DNA of 64,000 nt from [Pseudomonas] carboxydohydrogena (GTDB lineage Bacteria > Pseudomonadota > Alphaproteobacteria > Rhizobiales > Xanthobacteraceae): NCBI RefSeq assembly GCF_029030725.1, contig NZ_CP113162.1, forward strand, positions 1,858,501-1,922,500, given 5' to 3'. A program made the translations under genes and the position numbers. How positions within the stretch are numbered: the stretch's first letter is position 1; the number at the start of each line of letters is the position of its first letter. Below are positions 30,341 to 38,966 of this stretch, piece by piece. Under the pieces are notes generated by a model. It worked only from the letters and a program-made list of their open reading frames with translations. It was not told the DNA's origin and ran no database searches.

Positions 30341-30958
30341 ATGACCAAGAAAACGAACAAGAAAACCTCCAAGAAAACCGTCAGGAAAGCCGCCACGAAA
30401 GCTGTCACGAAAGCTGTCACGAAAGCCGCTGCGGCGAAGAAATCCCGAACAACCGCCAGCACTGGCCCTGCCACAACCGGGCCAGCCCACACCCTCAACG
30501 AAGGCATGGCGGCTCCCGCCTTCCGGCTGTCCCGCGACGACGGTGGCAACGTGTCGCTCAAGGACTTCGCCGGACACAATCTCGTCCTGTATTTCTATCC
30601 GCGCGCGAACACCCCCGGCTGCACACTGGAAGCCGCCGATTTCACCCGCCTCTCGCCCCGGTTCGAGGCCCTCGACACCGCCATCCTTGGCGTCTCCGCC
30701 GATTCGCAGGCGGCCTTGCAGCGATTCCGCAAAAAGCATGACCTCAACATCGCCCTCGCCTCGGATGAGACGCTTGCGATGCTCAAGGCCTACGGCGTGT
30801 GGGGCAAAAAAACCTTTATGGGGAGAACCTTCGACGGAATTCTTCGCACAACGGTTTGGATCGGCCCCAAGGGCCGCATCGCCCGGATCTGGCGGAACGT
30901 CAAAGTCCCCGGCCACGCCGAGGCCGTGTTCGACGCCATTCGCGAGGCATTTTCCTGA
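30341..30958 (+). CDS. bcp: Bcp/PrxQ-type peroxiredoxin with lysine/alanine-rich N-terminal tail
   Basis: The 205-residue protein begins with a very basic tail of about 45 residues (repeats such as KAVTKAV, KKTSKKT), followed by a thioredoxin-fold AhpC/TSA domain. The peroxidatic cysteine is in YFYPRANTPGCTLEAADF. In E. coli Bcp a second cysteine follows five residues later; here that position is alanine, and there is no other cysteine in the protein. The start ATG 30341 follows AAAGGAAGG; the frame is open further upstream but lacks such a site. It reduces peroxides, probably as a 1-Cys enzyme. The tail resembles histone H1 tails and might bind DNA or membranes. Confidence 0.88.
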   Translation: MTKKTNKKTSKKTVRKAATKAVTKAVTKAAAAKKSRTTASTGPATTGPAHTLNEGMAAPAFRLSRDDGGNVSLKDFAGHNLVLYFYPRANTPGCTLEAADFTRLSPRFEALDTAILGVSADSQAALQRFRKKHDLNIALASDETLAMLKAYGVWGKKTFMGRTFDGILRTTVWIGPKGRIARIWRNVKVPGHAEAVFDAIREAFS

Positions 30959-31028
30959 ATATTAACCATGACGGTGTCAGATCGCCTCTGGCAGCCGCGC
31001 CGCTTGTTTGGCCGGCTCAGGAGTTCCG

Positions 31029-32375
31029 ATGTCGCCGCCCCACCGCCAGTACAACCAGACGCCCCACCATTTTCCGCATGATGACGGGCGTCAGATGCCT
31101 CATCGCCCGCCTCCACCGGCCCGGAACACTCCGCAACGGCGATCCAAGCCCAACGGCTATGCCCTCATCCATCACGGCAGGCAGGTCCGCGTCGGGCCGG
31201 TCGTGTTCTGGATCATCACCGGCTCCATCATCCTGATGGGCGCGTGGTCGGCGGCAACCGCGACCTATTTCGCCTTCCGCGACGACGTGCTGACACGCCT
31301 GATCGCACGTCAGGCCGAGATGCAATACGCCTATGAGGACCGCATCGCGGAGCTTCGCTCGCGGATCGACCGGACGACCAGCCGTCAGTTGCTCGATCAG
31401 GAGGAATACGACCAGAAGCTCACGCAGATCCTGCGCCGTCAGTCCACGCTGGAATCGCGCGCCAATGCGCTGATGGGCCTGCCGGACAACGCGGCCACCG
31501 GCTCGATCCGGCCGACCCATACGCCACGCGGAACGCCGAAGCCCTCCCCGATCAACGACATCGCGCCGGTCGACACCACGCCGTCCGGCCGCGAGGCTAA
31601 TCTTGAGGAGCGCCCGTCCCTCTTCGAAAAAATCCGCACGCACGTGACCGGGAAACGCGGCAACGGAAACATGCTGGCGCGGCTCGAAACCTCACTCGAC
31701 AAGATCGAAAAACGGCAGGTCGCAAGCTTGAATGCCGCCGAGACCCGCTACGACACGCGACTGAAGCGTGTGCGCGGCCTGATCTCCGACCTCGGCCTGA
31801 ACATGTCGCAACTCGAAGCCGCGACGCCGAAGAGTCATGTCGGCGGCCCGTACGTTCCCGTGCGCGCTCCGGCGGCTAATGCTAACGATTTCGATAAGCA
31901 GGTCTACCGCGTCGCGCTGAATCGCGCGCAGGTCGACAAGCTCAACCGCACGCTGGCGATGGTGCCCTATCGCAAGCCGGTGGTCGGCGAGATCGAATTG
32001 TCCTCGGGCTTCGGCGTCCGAAACGATCCGTTCATGGGGCGGCCCGCGATGCACACCGGCCTCGATTTCCGCGCTTCGACCGGCGATCCGGTGCGCGCCA
32101 CCGCTGACGGCAAGGTTACATCCGCCGGATGGTCAGGCGGCTATGGCCGGATGGTCGAGATCGATCATGGCAACGGTCTTGCTACCCGTTACGGGCACCT
32201 GTCGCAGATCGACGTGAAAGTCGGCGATGTCGTGAAGATCGGCGAAGTGGTCGGCGAAGTCGGCTCCACCGGCCGTTCGACCGGACCGCACCTGCATTAT
32301 GAAACGCGCATCAATGGCGAAGCCGTCGATCCGCAACGCTTCCTGCGGGCGGGCGCACGGTTCGCTCAGGGCTGA
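31029..32375 (+). CDS. M23-family peptidoglycan endopeptidase, membrane anchored
   Basis: The 448-residue protein has a proline/histidine-rich cytosolic start, a transmembrane helix near 58-80 (PVVFWIITGSIILMGAW), coiled coil near 90-145 and a second helical stretch near 205-255. The C-terminal LytM/M23 domain has MHTGLDFRA and the metal-binding HLHYE, with HGNGLATRYGHLS between them, so all zinc ligands are present. It would cut peptide cross-links of periplasmic murein or activate another enzyme. AGGAG stands 5 nt before ATG 31029; a TTG start 21 nt upstream is possible. Confidence 0.88.
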   Translation: MSPPHRQYNQTPHHFPHDDGRQMPHRPPPPARNTPQRRSKPNGYALIHHGRQVRVGPVVFWIITGSIILMGAWSAATATYFAFRDDVLTRLIARQAEMQYAYEDRIAELRSRIDRTTSRQLLDQEEYDQKLTQILRRQSTLESRANALMGLPDNAATGSIRPTHTPRGTPKPSPINDIAPVDTTPSGREANLEERPSLFEKIRTHVTGKRGNGNMLARLETSLDKIEKRQVASLNAAETRYDTRLKRVRGLISDLGLNMSQLEAATPKSHVGGPYVPVRAPAANANDFDKQVYRVALNRAQVDKLNRTLAMVPYRKPVVGEIELSSGFGVRNDPFMGRPAMHTGLDFRASTGDPVRATADGKVTSAGWSGGYGRMVEIDHGNGLATRYGHLSQIDVKVGDVVKIGEVVGEVGSTGRSTGPHLHYETRINGEAVDPQRFLRAGARFAQG

Positions 32376-32392
32376 CCGTCTTACGTGCCCAT

Positions 32393-33052
32393 TTAATCCT
32401 CGCGGCGAAACCGCAGATGCATGGCGTTCGGTGTCGCGATGTGTTCGCTGACCGTGTAGCCGAGCGCAGGAAGATCGATCCCGTCAAAAAGGGATTCGCC
32501 GCGCCCCAGCAGGACCGGCGAAATCGCGATGTGCAAATCGTCGATCAGCCCTGCGCGAAGATACTCGCGGATCGTTGCCGCGCCGCCGCCGACCCGAATG
32601 TCCTTGGTTCCGGCCGCCTGCCTCGCGCGGTCAAGCGCCGCCTCGATTCCGTCCGTTACGAAATGAAAGACGGTGCCGCCCTTCATCGTAATCGGCGCAC
32701 GTGCGTGATGGGTCAGGACAAAAACCGGACAGTGATAAGGCGGCTCATCGCCCCACCATCCCTTCCACGTTTCATCCGGCCAGGCGCCGCGAATGGGACC
32801 GAACATGTTCCGTCCCATGATCCACGCGCCGAGATTTTCAAAACCCATCGCGGCCAGATCGTCGTCAGGCCCGGTTGCGCCGCCGTCCTTCCCAAAGACC
32901 TTTTTCTGGAACGTGCGCGTGGCCATGGCCCATTGATGCAGACCAAACCCGCCAATGCCAAGAGGACTCTCAAGGCTCTGGTCAGGGCCCGCGCCATAGC
33001 CATCGAAGGAGACCGAGAAACTGCGAACGATTAGTCTGCCTTGTGGATTCAT
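32393..33052 (-). CDS. Dihydrofolate-reductase-like protein (RibD C-terminal family)
   Basis: The 219-residue protein has the DHFR/RibD C-terminal fold. Recognisable stretches are LIVRSFSVSFDGYGAGPDQS, LGAWIMGRNMFGPIRGAW, PVFVLTHHARAPI, IRVGGGAATIREYLRAGLIDDLHIAISPVLLGRG. The nucleotide-binding GGGAATIREYL segment is clear. The start ATG 33052 follows AGGAG; an upstream in-frame extension is unlikely. It is a stand-alone reductase of unknown substrate and is not the essential FolA. It sits between the M23 peptidase and prfB on the prfB strand, only 22 nt downstream of prfB. Confidence 0.83.
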   Translation of the reverse strand: MNPQGRLIVRSFSVSFDGYGAGPDQSLESPLGIGGFGLHQWAMATRTFQKKVFGKDGGATGPDDDLAAMGFENLGAWIMGRNMFGPIRGAWPDETWKGWWGDEPPYHCPVFVLTHHARAPITMKGGTVFHFVTDGIEAALDRARQAAGTKDIRVGGGAATIREYLRAGLIDDLHIAISPVLLGRGESLFDGIDLPALGYTVSEHIATPNAMHLRFRRED

Positions 33053-33074
33053 CGCAGCTCCTGACAAAGAAAAA

Positions 33075-34206
33075 TCAGTCCACGTCCTCGATCTGGCCGG
33101 GCGCGGTGCCGAAGGCCTTCTGCGCCAGCGTCGCGGCCATGAACTCGTCGAGATCGCCATCGAGCACGCCGGACGTGTCCGAGGTCTGCACGCCGGTGCG
33201 AAGATCCTTCACCATCTGGTACGGTTGCAGGACGTAAGAACGGATCTGGTGGCCCCAACCAATATCGGTCTTGGCGGCCTGATCGGCGGCGGCCTGCTCC
33301 TCGCGCTTCTTGAGTTCGATCTCGTAAAGGCGCGCGCGCAGCATGTCCCACGCCTGCGCGCGGTTCTTGTGCTGCGAACGCCCGGCCTGACAGACGACGG
33401 CGACGCCGGTCGGGATATGCGTGAGGCGCACCGCGGATTCGGTCTTGTTGACGTGCTGACCACCCGCGCCACCCGAACGCATGGTATCGACGCGCACATC
33501 GGATTCGTTGATGTCGATCTTGATCGAATTATCGACCACCGGGAAAATCGCGATACTCGAAAACGACGTGTGCCGACGTGCGTTCGAATCGTAAGGAGAA
33601 ATGCGCACGAGGCGGTGCACGCCTGCTTCGGTCTTGAGCCAGCCATAGGCATTGTGGCCGCTGATCTGGATCGTCGCGGACTTGATGCCCGCTTCTTCGC
33701 CTTGCGTCTCTTCGAGATACTCGATCTTGAAACCCTTGCGCTCGGCCCAGCGCGTGTACATGCGCAACAGCATCGAGGCCCAGTCCTGGCTCTCGGTTCC
33801 GCCCGCGCCCGCATGGACTTCGAGGTAGGTATCGAACCTGTCGGCCTCGCCGCTTAGCAGCGCCTCCAGTTCCTGACGCGCAACGTCCTTCTTGAGCGCC
33901 TTCAGCGCGTTTTCGGCCTCAAGCACCACGGCCTCGTCGTTCTCGGCCTCGCCGAGTTCGATCATGCCGATCTGGTCTTCGAGTTCACGTTCGGTCCGCC
34001 CGATGCCACCAAGCTGGTTTTCCAGCGAGGTCCGCTCCTGCATCAGCTTCTGGGCTTTCTGCGGGTCGTTCCAGAGATTGGGGTCTTCGGCGAGATTGTT
34101 CAGTTCGGCGAGACGCGCGGTTGCGGTATCGACGTCAAAGATGCCTCCTCAGCAGCCCGACTGACTGCTTGATCTCTTCGACAAGGCGTTCGATTTCAGG
34201 ACGCAT
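33075..34206 (-). CDS. prfB: Peptide chain release factor 2, expressed through a +1 programmed frameshift
   Basis: Frame 0 starts at ATG 34206 and reads 23 codons to TGA (34137-34135). Skipping the T and continuing in +1 with GAC (34136-34134) gives 353 further residues and an RF2 of 376. The shift site reads CTT TGA C, preceded 3 nt earlier by an internal Shine-Dalgarno AGGAGG (34149-34144), the same layout as in E. coli prfB. Downstream are the stop-recognition region [14 protein letters not shown] (SPY where E. coli has SPF) and GGQ in [16 protein letters not shown]2 ends translation at UGA and UAA, and the shift lets low RF2 raise its own synthesis. Confidence 0.96.
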
Positions 34207-34299
34207 CTTGGTTCTTCGTCTTTCATTGAAACAAGGAGGCGCGCACGCGCAAATTCGTGCCGCAGGACTTAGCCGCTGCGGCGCGCCGATGCAATCAGG

Positions 34300-36795
34300 T
34301 CAGTAAAGGCCGCCGGTACCCGGGCGCATGATCGCGCGATCCGCGTCTGGCGACACGGTGAGTACCTGCCCGTTACCGTCGGCCATGCCGATGGCCGCGT
34401 AATTGTCAGGCGGCGCGGTGCCCGGCTTGAAGGCCTCGAGGATGGTGCGGCCGGTATCGCCCGGCCCCGCCCGCATGCCGCTCTTGAGATCGACGCGTAC
34501 GAGCTTGATGCCCGCAGGCACACGGAACGGCACCGCGGGCTTGTCCGCCAGCGCGACTTTCAGGAAGTCCTTGGCGATCGGGGCGGCGAGATGGCCGCCG
34601 GTGCCGCCACGGCCGAGCGGCTTCGGCTTGTCGTAGCCGATATACAGACCGACGACGACATTCGGCGAGAAGCCGACGAACCAGGCGTCCTTTTCCTCGT
34701 TGGTGGTGCCGGTCTTGCCCGCGATCGGCTTGCCGACCTCGCGCACGACGGTCGCGGTGCCGCGCTGGACCACGCCTTCCATCATCGAGGTGATCTGGTA
34801 GGCCGTCATCGGATCGAGCACCTGCTCACGCCGGTCGATCAGCGTCGGCTCGGGCTGGTTGTGCCAGCCTTCCGGCGCATCGCAGCCACGGCATTCGCGC
34901 TGGTCGTGCTTATAGATGGTGTGGCCGAAACGGTCCTGGATGCGATCGATCAGCGTCGCCTTCACACGCTTGCCGCCATTGGCGATCATCGAATACGCGG
35001 TCACCATGCGCATCACGGTCGTCTCGCCCGCACCGAGCGCGTAGGACAGGTAGTTCGGCAACTCGTCATAGACGCCGAAGCGCTTGGCGTATTCGCCGAT
35101 GATCGGCATGCCGATATCCTGCGCAAGCCGCACCGTCATGTTGTTGACGGAGTGCTCGAGGCCGAAACGCAGCGTCTGCGGGCCGTAATACTTGCCGGTC
35201 GAATAGTTTTCCGGCCGCCACACATTGCCCGAGCCCTGATCGATTTCGATCGGCGCATCGACCACGATGCTCGACGGCGTGTAGCCGTTATCCAGCGCGG
35301 TCGAATAGACGATCGGCTTGAAGGATGAGCCGGGCTGCCGGTAGGCCTGCGTGGCGCGGTTGAACTGGCTCTGGTCGAACGAGAAGCCGCCGCTCATCGC
35401 CAGCACGCGGCCGGTGCTCGGGTCCATCACGATCATGCCGCCCGACACTTCGGGAATCTGGCGCAGCCGGTATTGCCCCTCGACGGCCTTGCCGTCCTTG
35501 CCAAGCAGCGGATCGACGTAGACGACATCGCCCGGCGTCAGCACTTGCGTCACCTTGGTCGGCGCCTTGTAGCGGGTCGGCCCCGAGGCCGCCTTGGCCC
35601 AGCGCACGCCGTCCATGGTCACGAGGCCGGTATCACGCGCCTTGGAGATCGCGCCGCCGAGCACGCGGCCCGGCTGGAAGCCGATGCGCGCCGACTGGTC
35701 ATTCGCCTCCAGCACCACCGCCATGCGCCACGGCGAAACATCGGACAGCGATTTGACCTCGGCGAGTTTTATGCCCCAGTCGCCGCTGATATCGATCTTG
35801 GTGACAGGCCCGCGCCAGCCGACCGACTCGTCGTAATTGACGAGGCCCTTGACCATCGCCTGCCGCGCGATCACCTGCAATTTCGGATCGAGCGTGGCGC
35901 GCACCGACAGGCCGCCCTCATAGAGCTTCTTTTCGCCGTAGCGCTCGAAGATGTCGCGGCGGACCTCCTCGGCGAAATACTCGCCCGCGAAGACATGCGT
36001 CGCGTTGCTGCGGCTGGTGACGACAAGCGGCTCCTTGCGCGCGGCGGCAGCTTCCGCGGGCTTGATCCAGCCATTCTCGGCAAGACGATCGATTACGTAA
36101 TTGCGGCGCTCGACAGCGCGATCATGGTTGCGCACCGGATGAAGCTGGGCGGGCGCCTTCGGCAAGGCAGCGAGATAGGCCGCTTCCGCGATCGACAGCT
36201 CGTTGACCGACTTGTCGAAGTAAACGAGCGAAGCCGCAGCGATGCCATAGGCGCCGAGACCAAGATAGATTTCGTTGAGATAAAGCTCGAGGATCTTTTC
36301 CTTGCTGTAGGTGCGCTCGATGCGCATCGCGAGCAAGGCTTCCTTGATCTTGCGGGTAAAGGAGACTTCGTTCGTCAGCAGGAAGTTCTTGGCGACCTGC
36401 TGGGTGATGGTGGATGCGCCCTGCGGACGGCGGTTCGAACCGTAGTTCTGCGCATACAGGAGCGCGGCGCGCGCCATGCCGGTGAAGTCAATGCCGCCAT
36501 GCTCGTAGAAATTCTTGTCCTCAGCCGCGAGGAACGCGTTGATGACGCGCTTGGGGATCGCCTGGATCGGCAGATAGAGCCGGCGTTCCTTGGCGTATTC
36601 GGCCAGCAGCGAACCGTCGGCGGCATGAACGCGCGTCATCACCGGGGGCTCGTAGTTCTTGAGCTGGGTGTAGTCCGGCAGGTCCTTGGAATAATGCCAG
36701 AGCAGGCCCGCGACGGCGCTGACGCCGACCAGGAACAGGATCGTTCCGGCGGCAAAAAGGAACCCCAGGAAGCGCACCAGCAACCGCATTCTCAA
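34300..36795 (-). CDS. mrcA: Class A penicillin-binding protein 1A
   Basis: The 831-residue bifunctional murein synthase has an N-terminal transmembrane helix (residues 6-30). The GT51 glycosyltransferase domain carries AAEDKNFYEHGGID and GASTITQQVAKNFLL. An OB-like linker region follows, then the transpeptidase with SxxK in PGSSFKPIVYS, SVNN, and KTGTTNEEKDAW. A C-terminal tail of about 100 residues follows. It builds and cross-links peptidoglycan. The gene lies downstream of the amidase gene on the same strand, followed by prfB, an order conserved in Rhizobiales. Confidence 0.95.
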   Translation of the reverse strand: MRMRLLVRFLGFLFAAGTILFLVGVSAVAGLLWHYSKDLPDYTQLKNYEPPVMTRVHAADGSLLAEYAKERRLYLPIQAIPKRVINAFLAAEDKNFYEHGGIDFTGMARAALLYAQNYGSNRRPQGASTITQQVAKNFLLTNEVSFTRKIKEALLAMRIERTYSKEKILELYLNEIYLGLGAYGIAAASLVYFDKSVNELSIAEAAYLAALPKAPAQLHPVRNHDRAVERRNYVIDRLAENGWIKPAEAAAARKEPLVVTSRSNATHVFAGEYFAEEVRRDIFERYGEKKLYEGGLSVRATLDPKLQVIARQAMVKGLVNYDESVGWRGPVTKIDISGDWGIKLAEVKSLSDVSPWRMAVVLEANDQSARIGFQPGRVLGGAISKARDTGLVTMDGVRWAKAASGPTRYKAPTKVTQVLTPGDVVYVDPLLGKDGKAVEGQYRLRQIPEVSGGMIVMDPSTGRVLAMSGGFSFDQSQFNRATQAYRQPGSSFKPIVYSTALDNGYTPSSIVVDAPIEIDQGSGNVWRPENYSTGKYYGPQTLRFGLEHSVNNMTVRLAQDIGMPIIGEYAKRFGVYDELPNYLSYALGAGETTVMRMVTAYSMIANGGKRVKATLIDRIQDRFGHTIYKHDQRECRGCDAPEGWHNQPEPTLIDRREQVLDPMTAYQITSMMEGVVQRGTATVVREVGKPIAGKTGTTNEEKDAWFVGFSPNVVVGLYIGYDKPKPLGRGGTGGHLAAPIAKDFLKVALADKPAVPFRVPAGIKLVRVDLKSGMRAGPGDTGRTILEAFKPGTAPPDNYAAIGMADGNGQVLTVSPDADRAIMRPGTGGLY

Positions 36796-36969
36796 TCCAT
36801 ATTCAGTTTAAAGACGCCTCTGGCCGGGGCGATCTCGCTCCGCGCGACCGGATCGTGGCGGAACCATAGCACTGAGGCAGGCGCTTGCGGGCGACCGATT
36901 CAGTTTTCACGATCCCCTCTATAGAGCGGAGGCTGTGTCCAAACTAGGGCTCCTGTCAGGGCTTGGCGT

Positions 36970-38271
36970 TCACGGATGCCCTGCGCTCATCCGTGTGGCC
37001 TGCGCGCCACCACGGGGGCCGAAAAAGGCATCGATCGCGGCGGCAACGGAACCGGCCATCTTCCCCCGCCAGCCTTCCGAAACCAGATTGTGCAAATCAC
37101 CCTTGTTCGACACGTAGCCCAATTCGATCAACACCGACGGCACATCATGCGCCTTCAGAACCCGGAACCCGGCGGACTTCAGCGGATGTTTATGCATCCG
37201 CGCCACCGTCTTCATCTCCTGCACCAAGGTTTTGGCGAACCGGCTTGAGAATGCACGCGTTTCCCGCTGCGTGAGGTCGATCAGGATGTCCGCGACCTCT
37301 GTGGGTTCCTCGGTCAAATCGATACCCGCTATGGCGTCGGCCTTGTTCTCCGACTCGGCGAGCCGCTCGGCCTCGGCATCGGACGCCCGCTCCGACAACG
37401 TGTAGATCGTGGCGCCCTGCGCATCGCCTTCCCGCTTCGGCAAGGCATCGGCATGGATCGAGACGAACAGCGACGCCGTATGGTCGCGGGCGAACTTCAC
37501 GCGTTCGGCGAGCGGAATGAAGGTGTCGTCGTCGCGCGTCATCACCACGCGATATTTGCCGGATTTTTCGATGCGCTCGCGCAGCGCCTTGGCGAAGGCA
37601 AGCACGAGATCCTTCTCGTTTTCGCCGCTGGAAGCGACTGTACCATTGTCGATGCCGCCATGGCCGGGATCGAGCACGATGACGGGGCGGGAATCCTCGG
37701 GCTTGGCATTCTGCGGCGGAATTTTCGCATTTGGATCGGCATCGGCGACGACGGTGGGACGCAAATCCTGCGTCGCGGCCTGCCTCGCCTCGCGCTTCAC
37801 CGTTTCCGCGTCGGACGCCGCCAGCTCAACCACCAGTCTGGCCGGCTGGCCGTTCGCGGCATCCAGCGAGTACGCCTTTTCGATCTTCGCCGGGCCGCTC
37901 AAATCCATCACGATCCGCGAGGCGCCGGGCATCACCATGCCGTAGCGGAAGGCCCGCACGAGTCCCCGGCCGGACTTGCCGCTGCCCTCGGGCAGGCGGA
38001 ACGCCACCTGCGGAATATCGACCACGACCCGGTAAGGATCGGCCAGCACGAAACCATGCACGTCGACCTTGCGATCCAGATCGAGGATGAAGCGCGATTG
38101 CCGCTCGTCACCCGCAACGCGCGCATCGGATGCGACCGGCAGGCTGGCTGCAACTTCCGGGCGTGGTGGAACCGACTCGACCGCGTACGCCGCCGGGGCA
38201 CCCAACAGTGCCACCCAGGCAAAACCGGCGGTGATCGCTCGCAGAACGCGGATTTTCGTCCAGCTTTTCAA
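36970..38271 (-). CDS. N-acetylmuramoyl-L-alanine amidase (AmiC-like, AMIN + Amidase_3)
   Basis: The 433-residue exported amidase has a signal peptide at residues 1-30 (ITAGFAWVALLGAPAAYA) and an N-terminal AMIN domain (RFILDLDRKVDVHGFVLADPYRVVVDIP). The zinc-dependent Amidase_3 domain has IVLDPGHGGIDNGT, a glutamate in SSGENEKDLVL, LFVSIHADALP and SVLIELGYVSNKGD. It cleaves the amide between MurNAc and the stem peptide during cell separation. It is followed by PBP1A on the same strand and is divergent from rne. Confidence 0.94.
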   Translation of the reverse strand: MKSWTKIRVLRAITAGFAWVALLGAPAAYAVESVPPRPEVAASLPVASDARVAGDERQSRFILDLDRKVDVHGFVLADPYRVVVDIPQVAFRLPEGSGKSGRGLVRAFRYGMVMPGASRIVMDLSGPAKIEKAYSLDAANGQPARLVVELAASDAETVKREARQAATQDLRPTVVADADPNAKIPPQNAKPEDSRPVIVLDPGHGGIDNGTVASSGENEKDLVLAFAKALRERIEKSGKYRVVMTRDDDTFIPLAERVKFARDHTASLFVSIHADALPKREGDAQGATIYTLSERASDAEAERLAESENKADAIAGIDLTEEPTEVADILIDLTQRETRAFSSRFAKTLVQEMKTVARMHKHPLKSAGFRVLKAHDVPSVLIELGYVSNKGDLHNLVSEGWRGKMAGSVAAAIDAFFGPRGGAQATRMSAGHP

Positions 38272-38966
38272 GGAATCCCCCGCCTCGGCGCCCCCTTTTA
38301 TCCCAATAGGACTCCACGGTTAACCGCTGCTTACCCCTGAAAGACTGTTTACAGGCTTGTGTTGCAGCCGCGTGACGCTTCCCTTGCCAGAAGACCCCAA
38401 TGACCGTATGTTTTGTCCGCTGACGGTTTGAACTTCCGGTTGTATCGCGTTCAACTCCCGCACCAGCGTTCGGCCCCGATAATGCATTGAGGCCCAACGG
38501 ATTGACCGGCCCTCCTCCCAGCCAGCGCAGCGCGCGGCCGGGCCCGGAAAGCCGGTTCGAGGTTCGGGAGAAACAGGAAGCCAGACGGCAACCGGCTCGC
38601 GCCCGCAAGGACGCGGACTGCCACTCCGGCGCTCACAATGCCGACTGGCTTTTAATGCACCAGCTTCTGCTGGCCCCGTTGGCAAGACAAGGCAGCACAC
38701 CGCTGCCGAACGATTTAGACGGGCCGCCGCTTAGATGCGCCACACTGTTACGCCGATCCGGACCTCCCGTGAGGTCTTCCCAGGTCCCACGACAATCCAA
38801 CGCGACACGTTTGCGCGACGGAAGACGTTCGGGCTGGATTCGGCACGGGGCATCGCCTTGTGGTTTGGCCTTCCCCTCACCCCCGAATCAGGTGGACCGT
38901 TCCGCCGTCCGGCCGCGCATGCTGCGCTGGCCGCCGGGCCTGCCGTCCGCCGCCATGAGTCCCAAA
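38272..38966 (+). promoter_or_regulatory. Long intergenic region / probable 5' leader of rne
   Basis: There are about 690 nt between the divergent amidase and RNase E genes with no convincing gene. The rne frame stays open back to 38487, but the upstream translation is low-complexity and unlike any RNase E, so I treat it as untranslated. RNase E genes in other bacteria have long leaders through which the enzyme controls its own mRNA; a similar role is inferred here. I see no clear promoter or terminator by eye. Confidence 0.4.

Noticed and set aside
38487-38954. Upstream extension of the rne frame as an extra N-terminal domain
   Set aside because: Sequence is low-complexity Arg/Pro/Ser, contains no recognisable fold, and RNase E normally begins at MPNKMLIDATHPEE.
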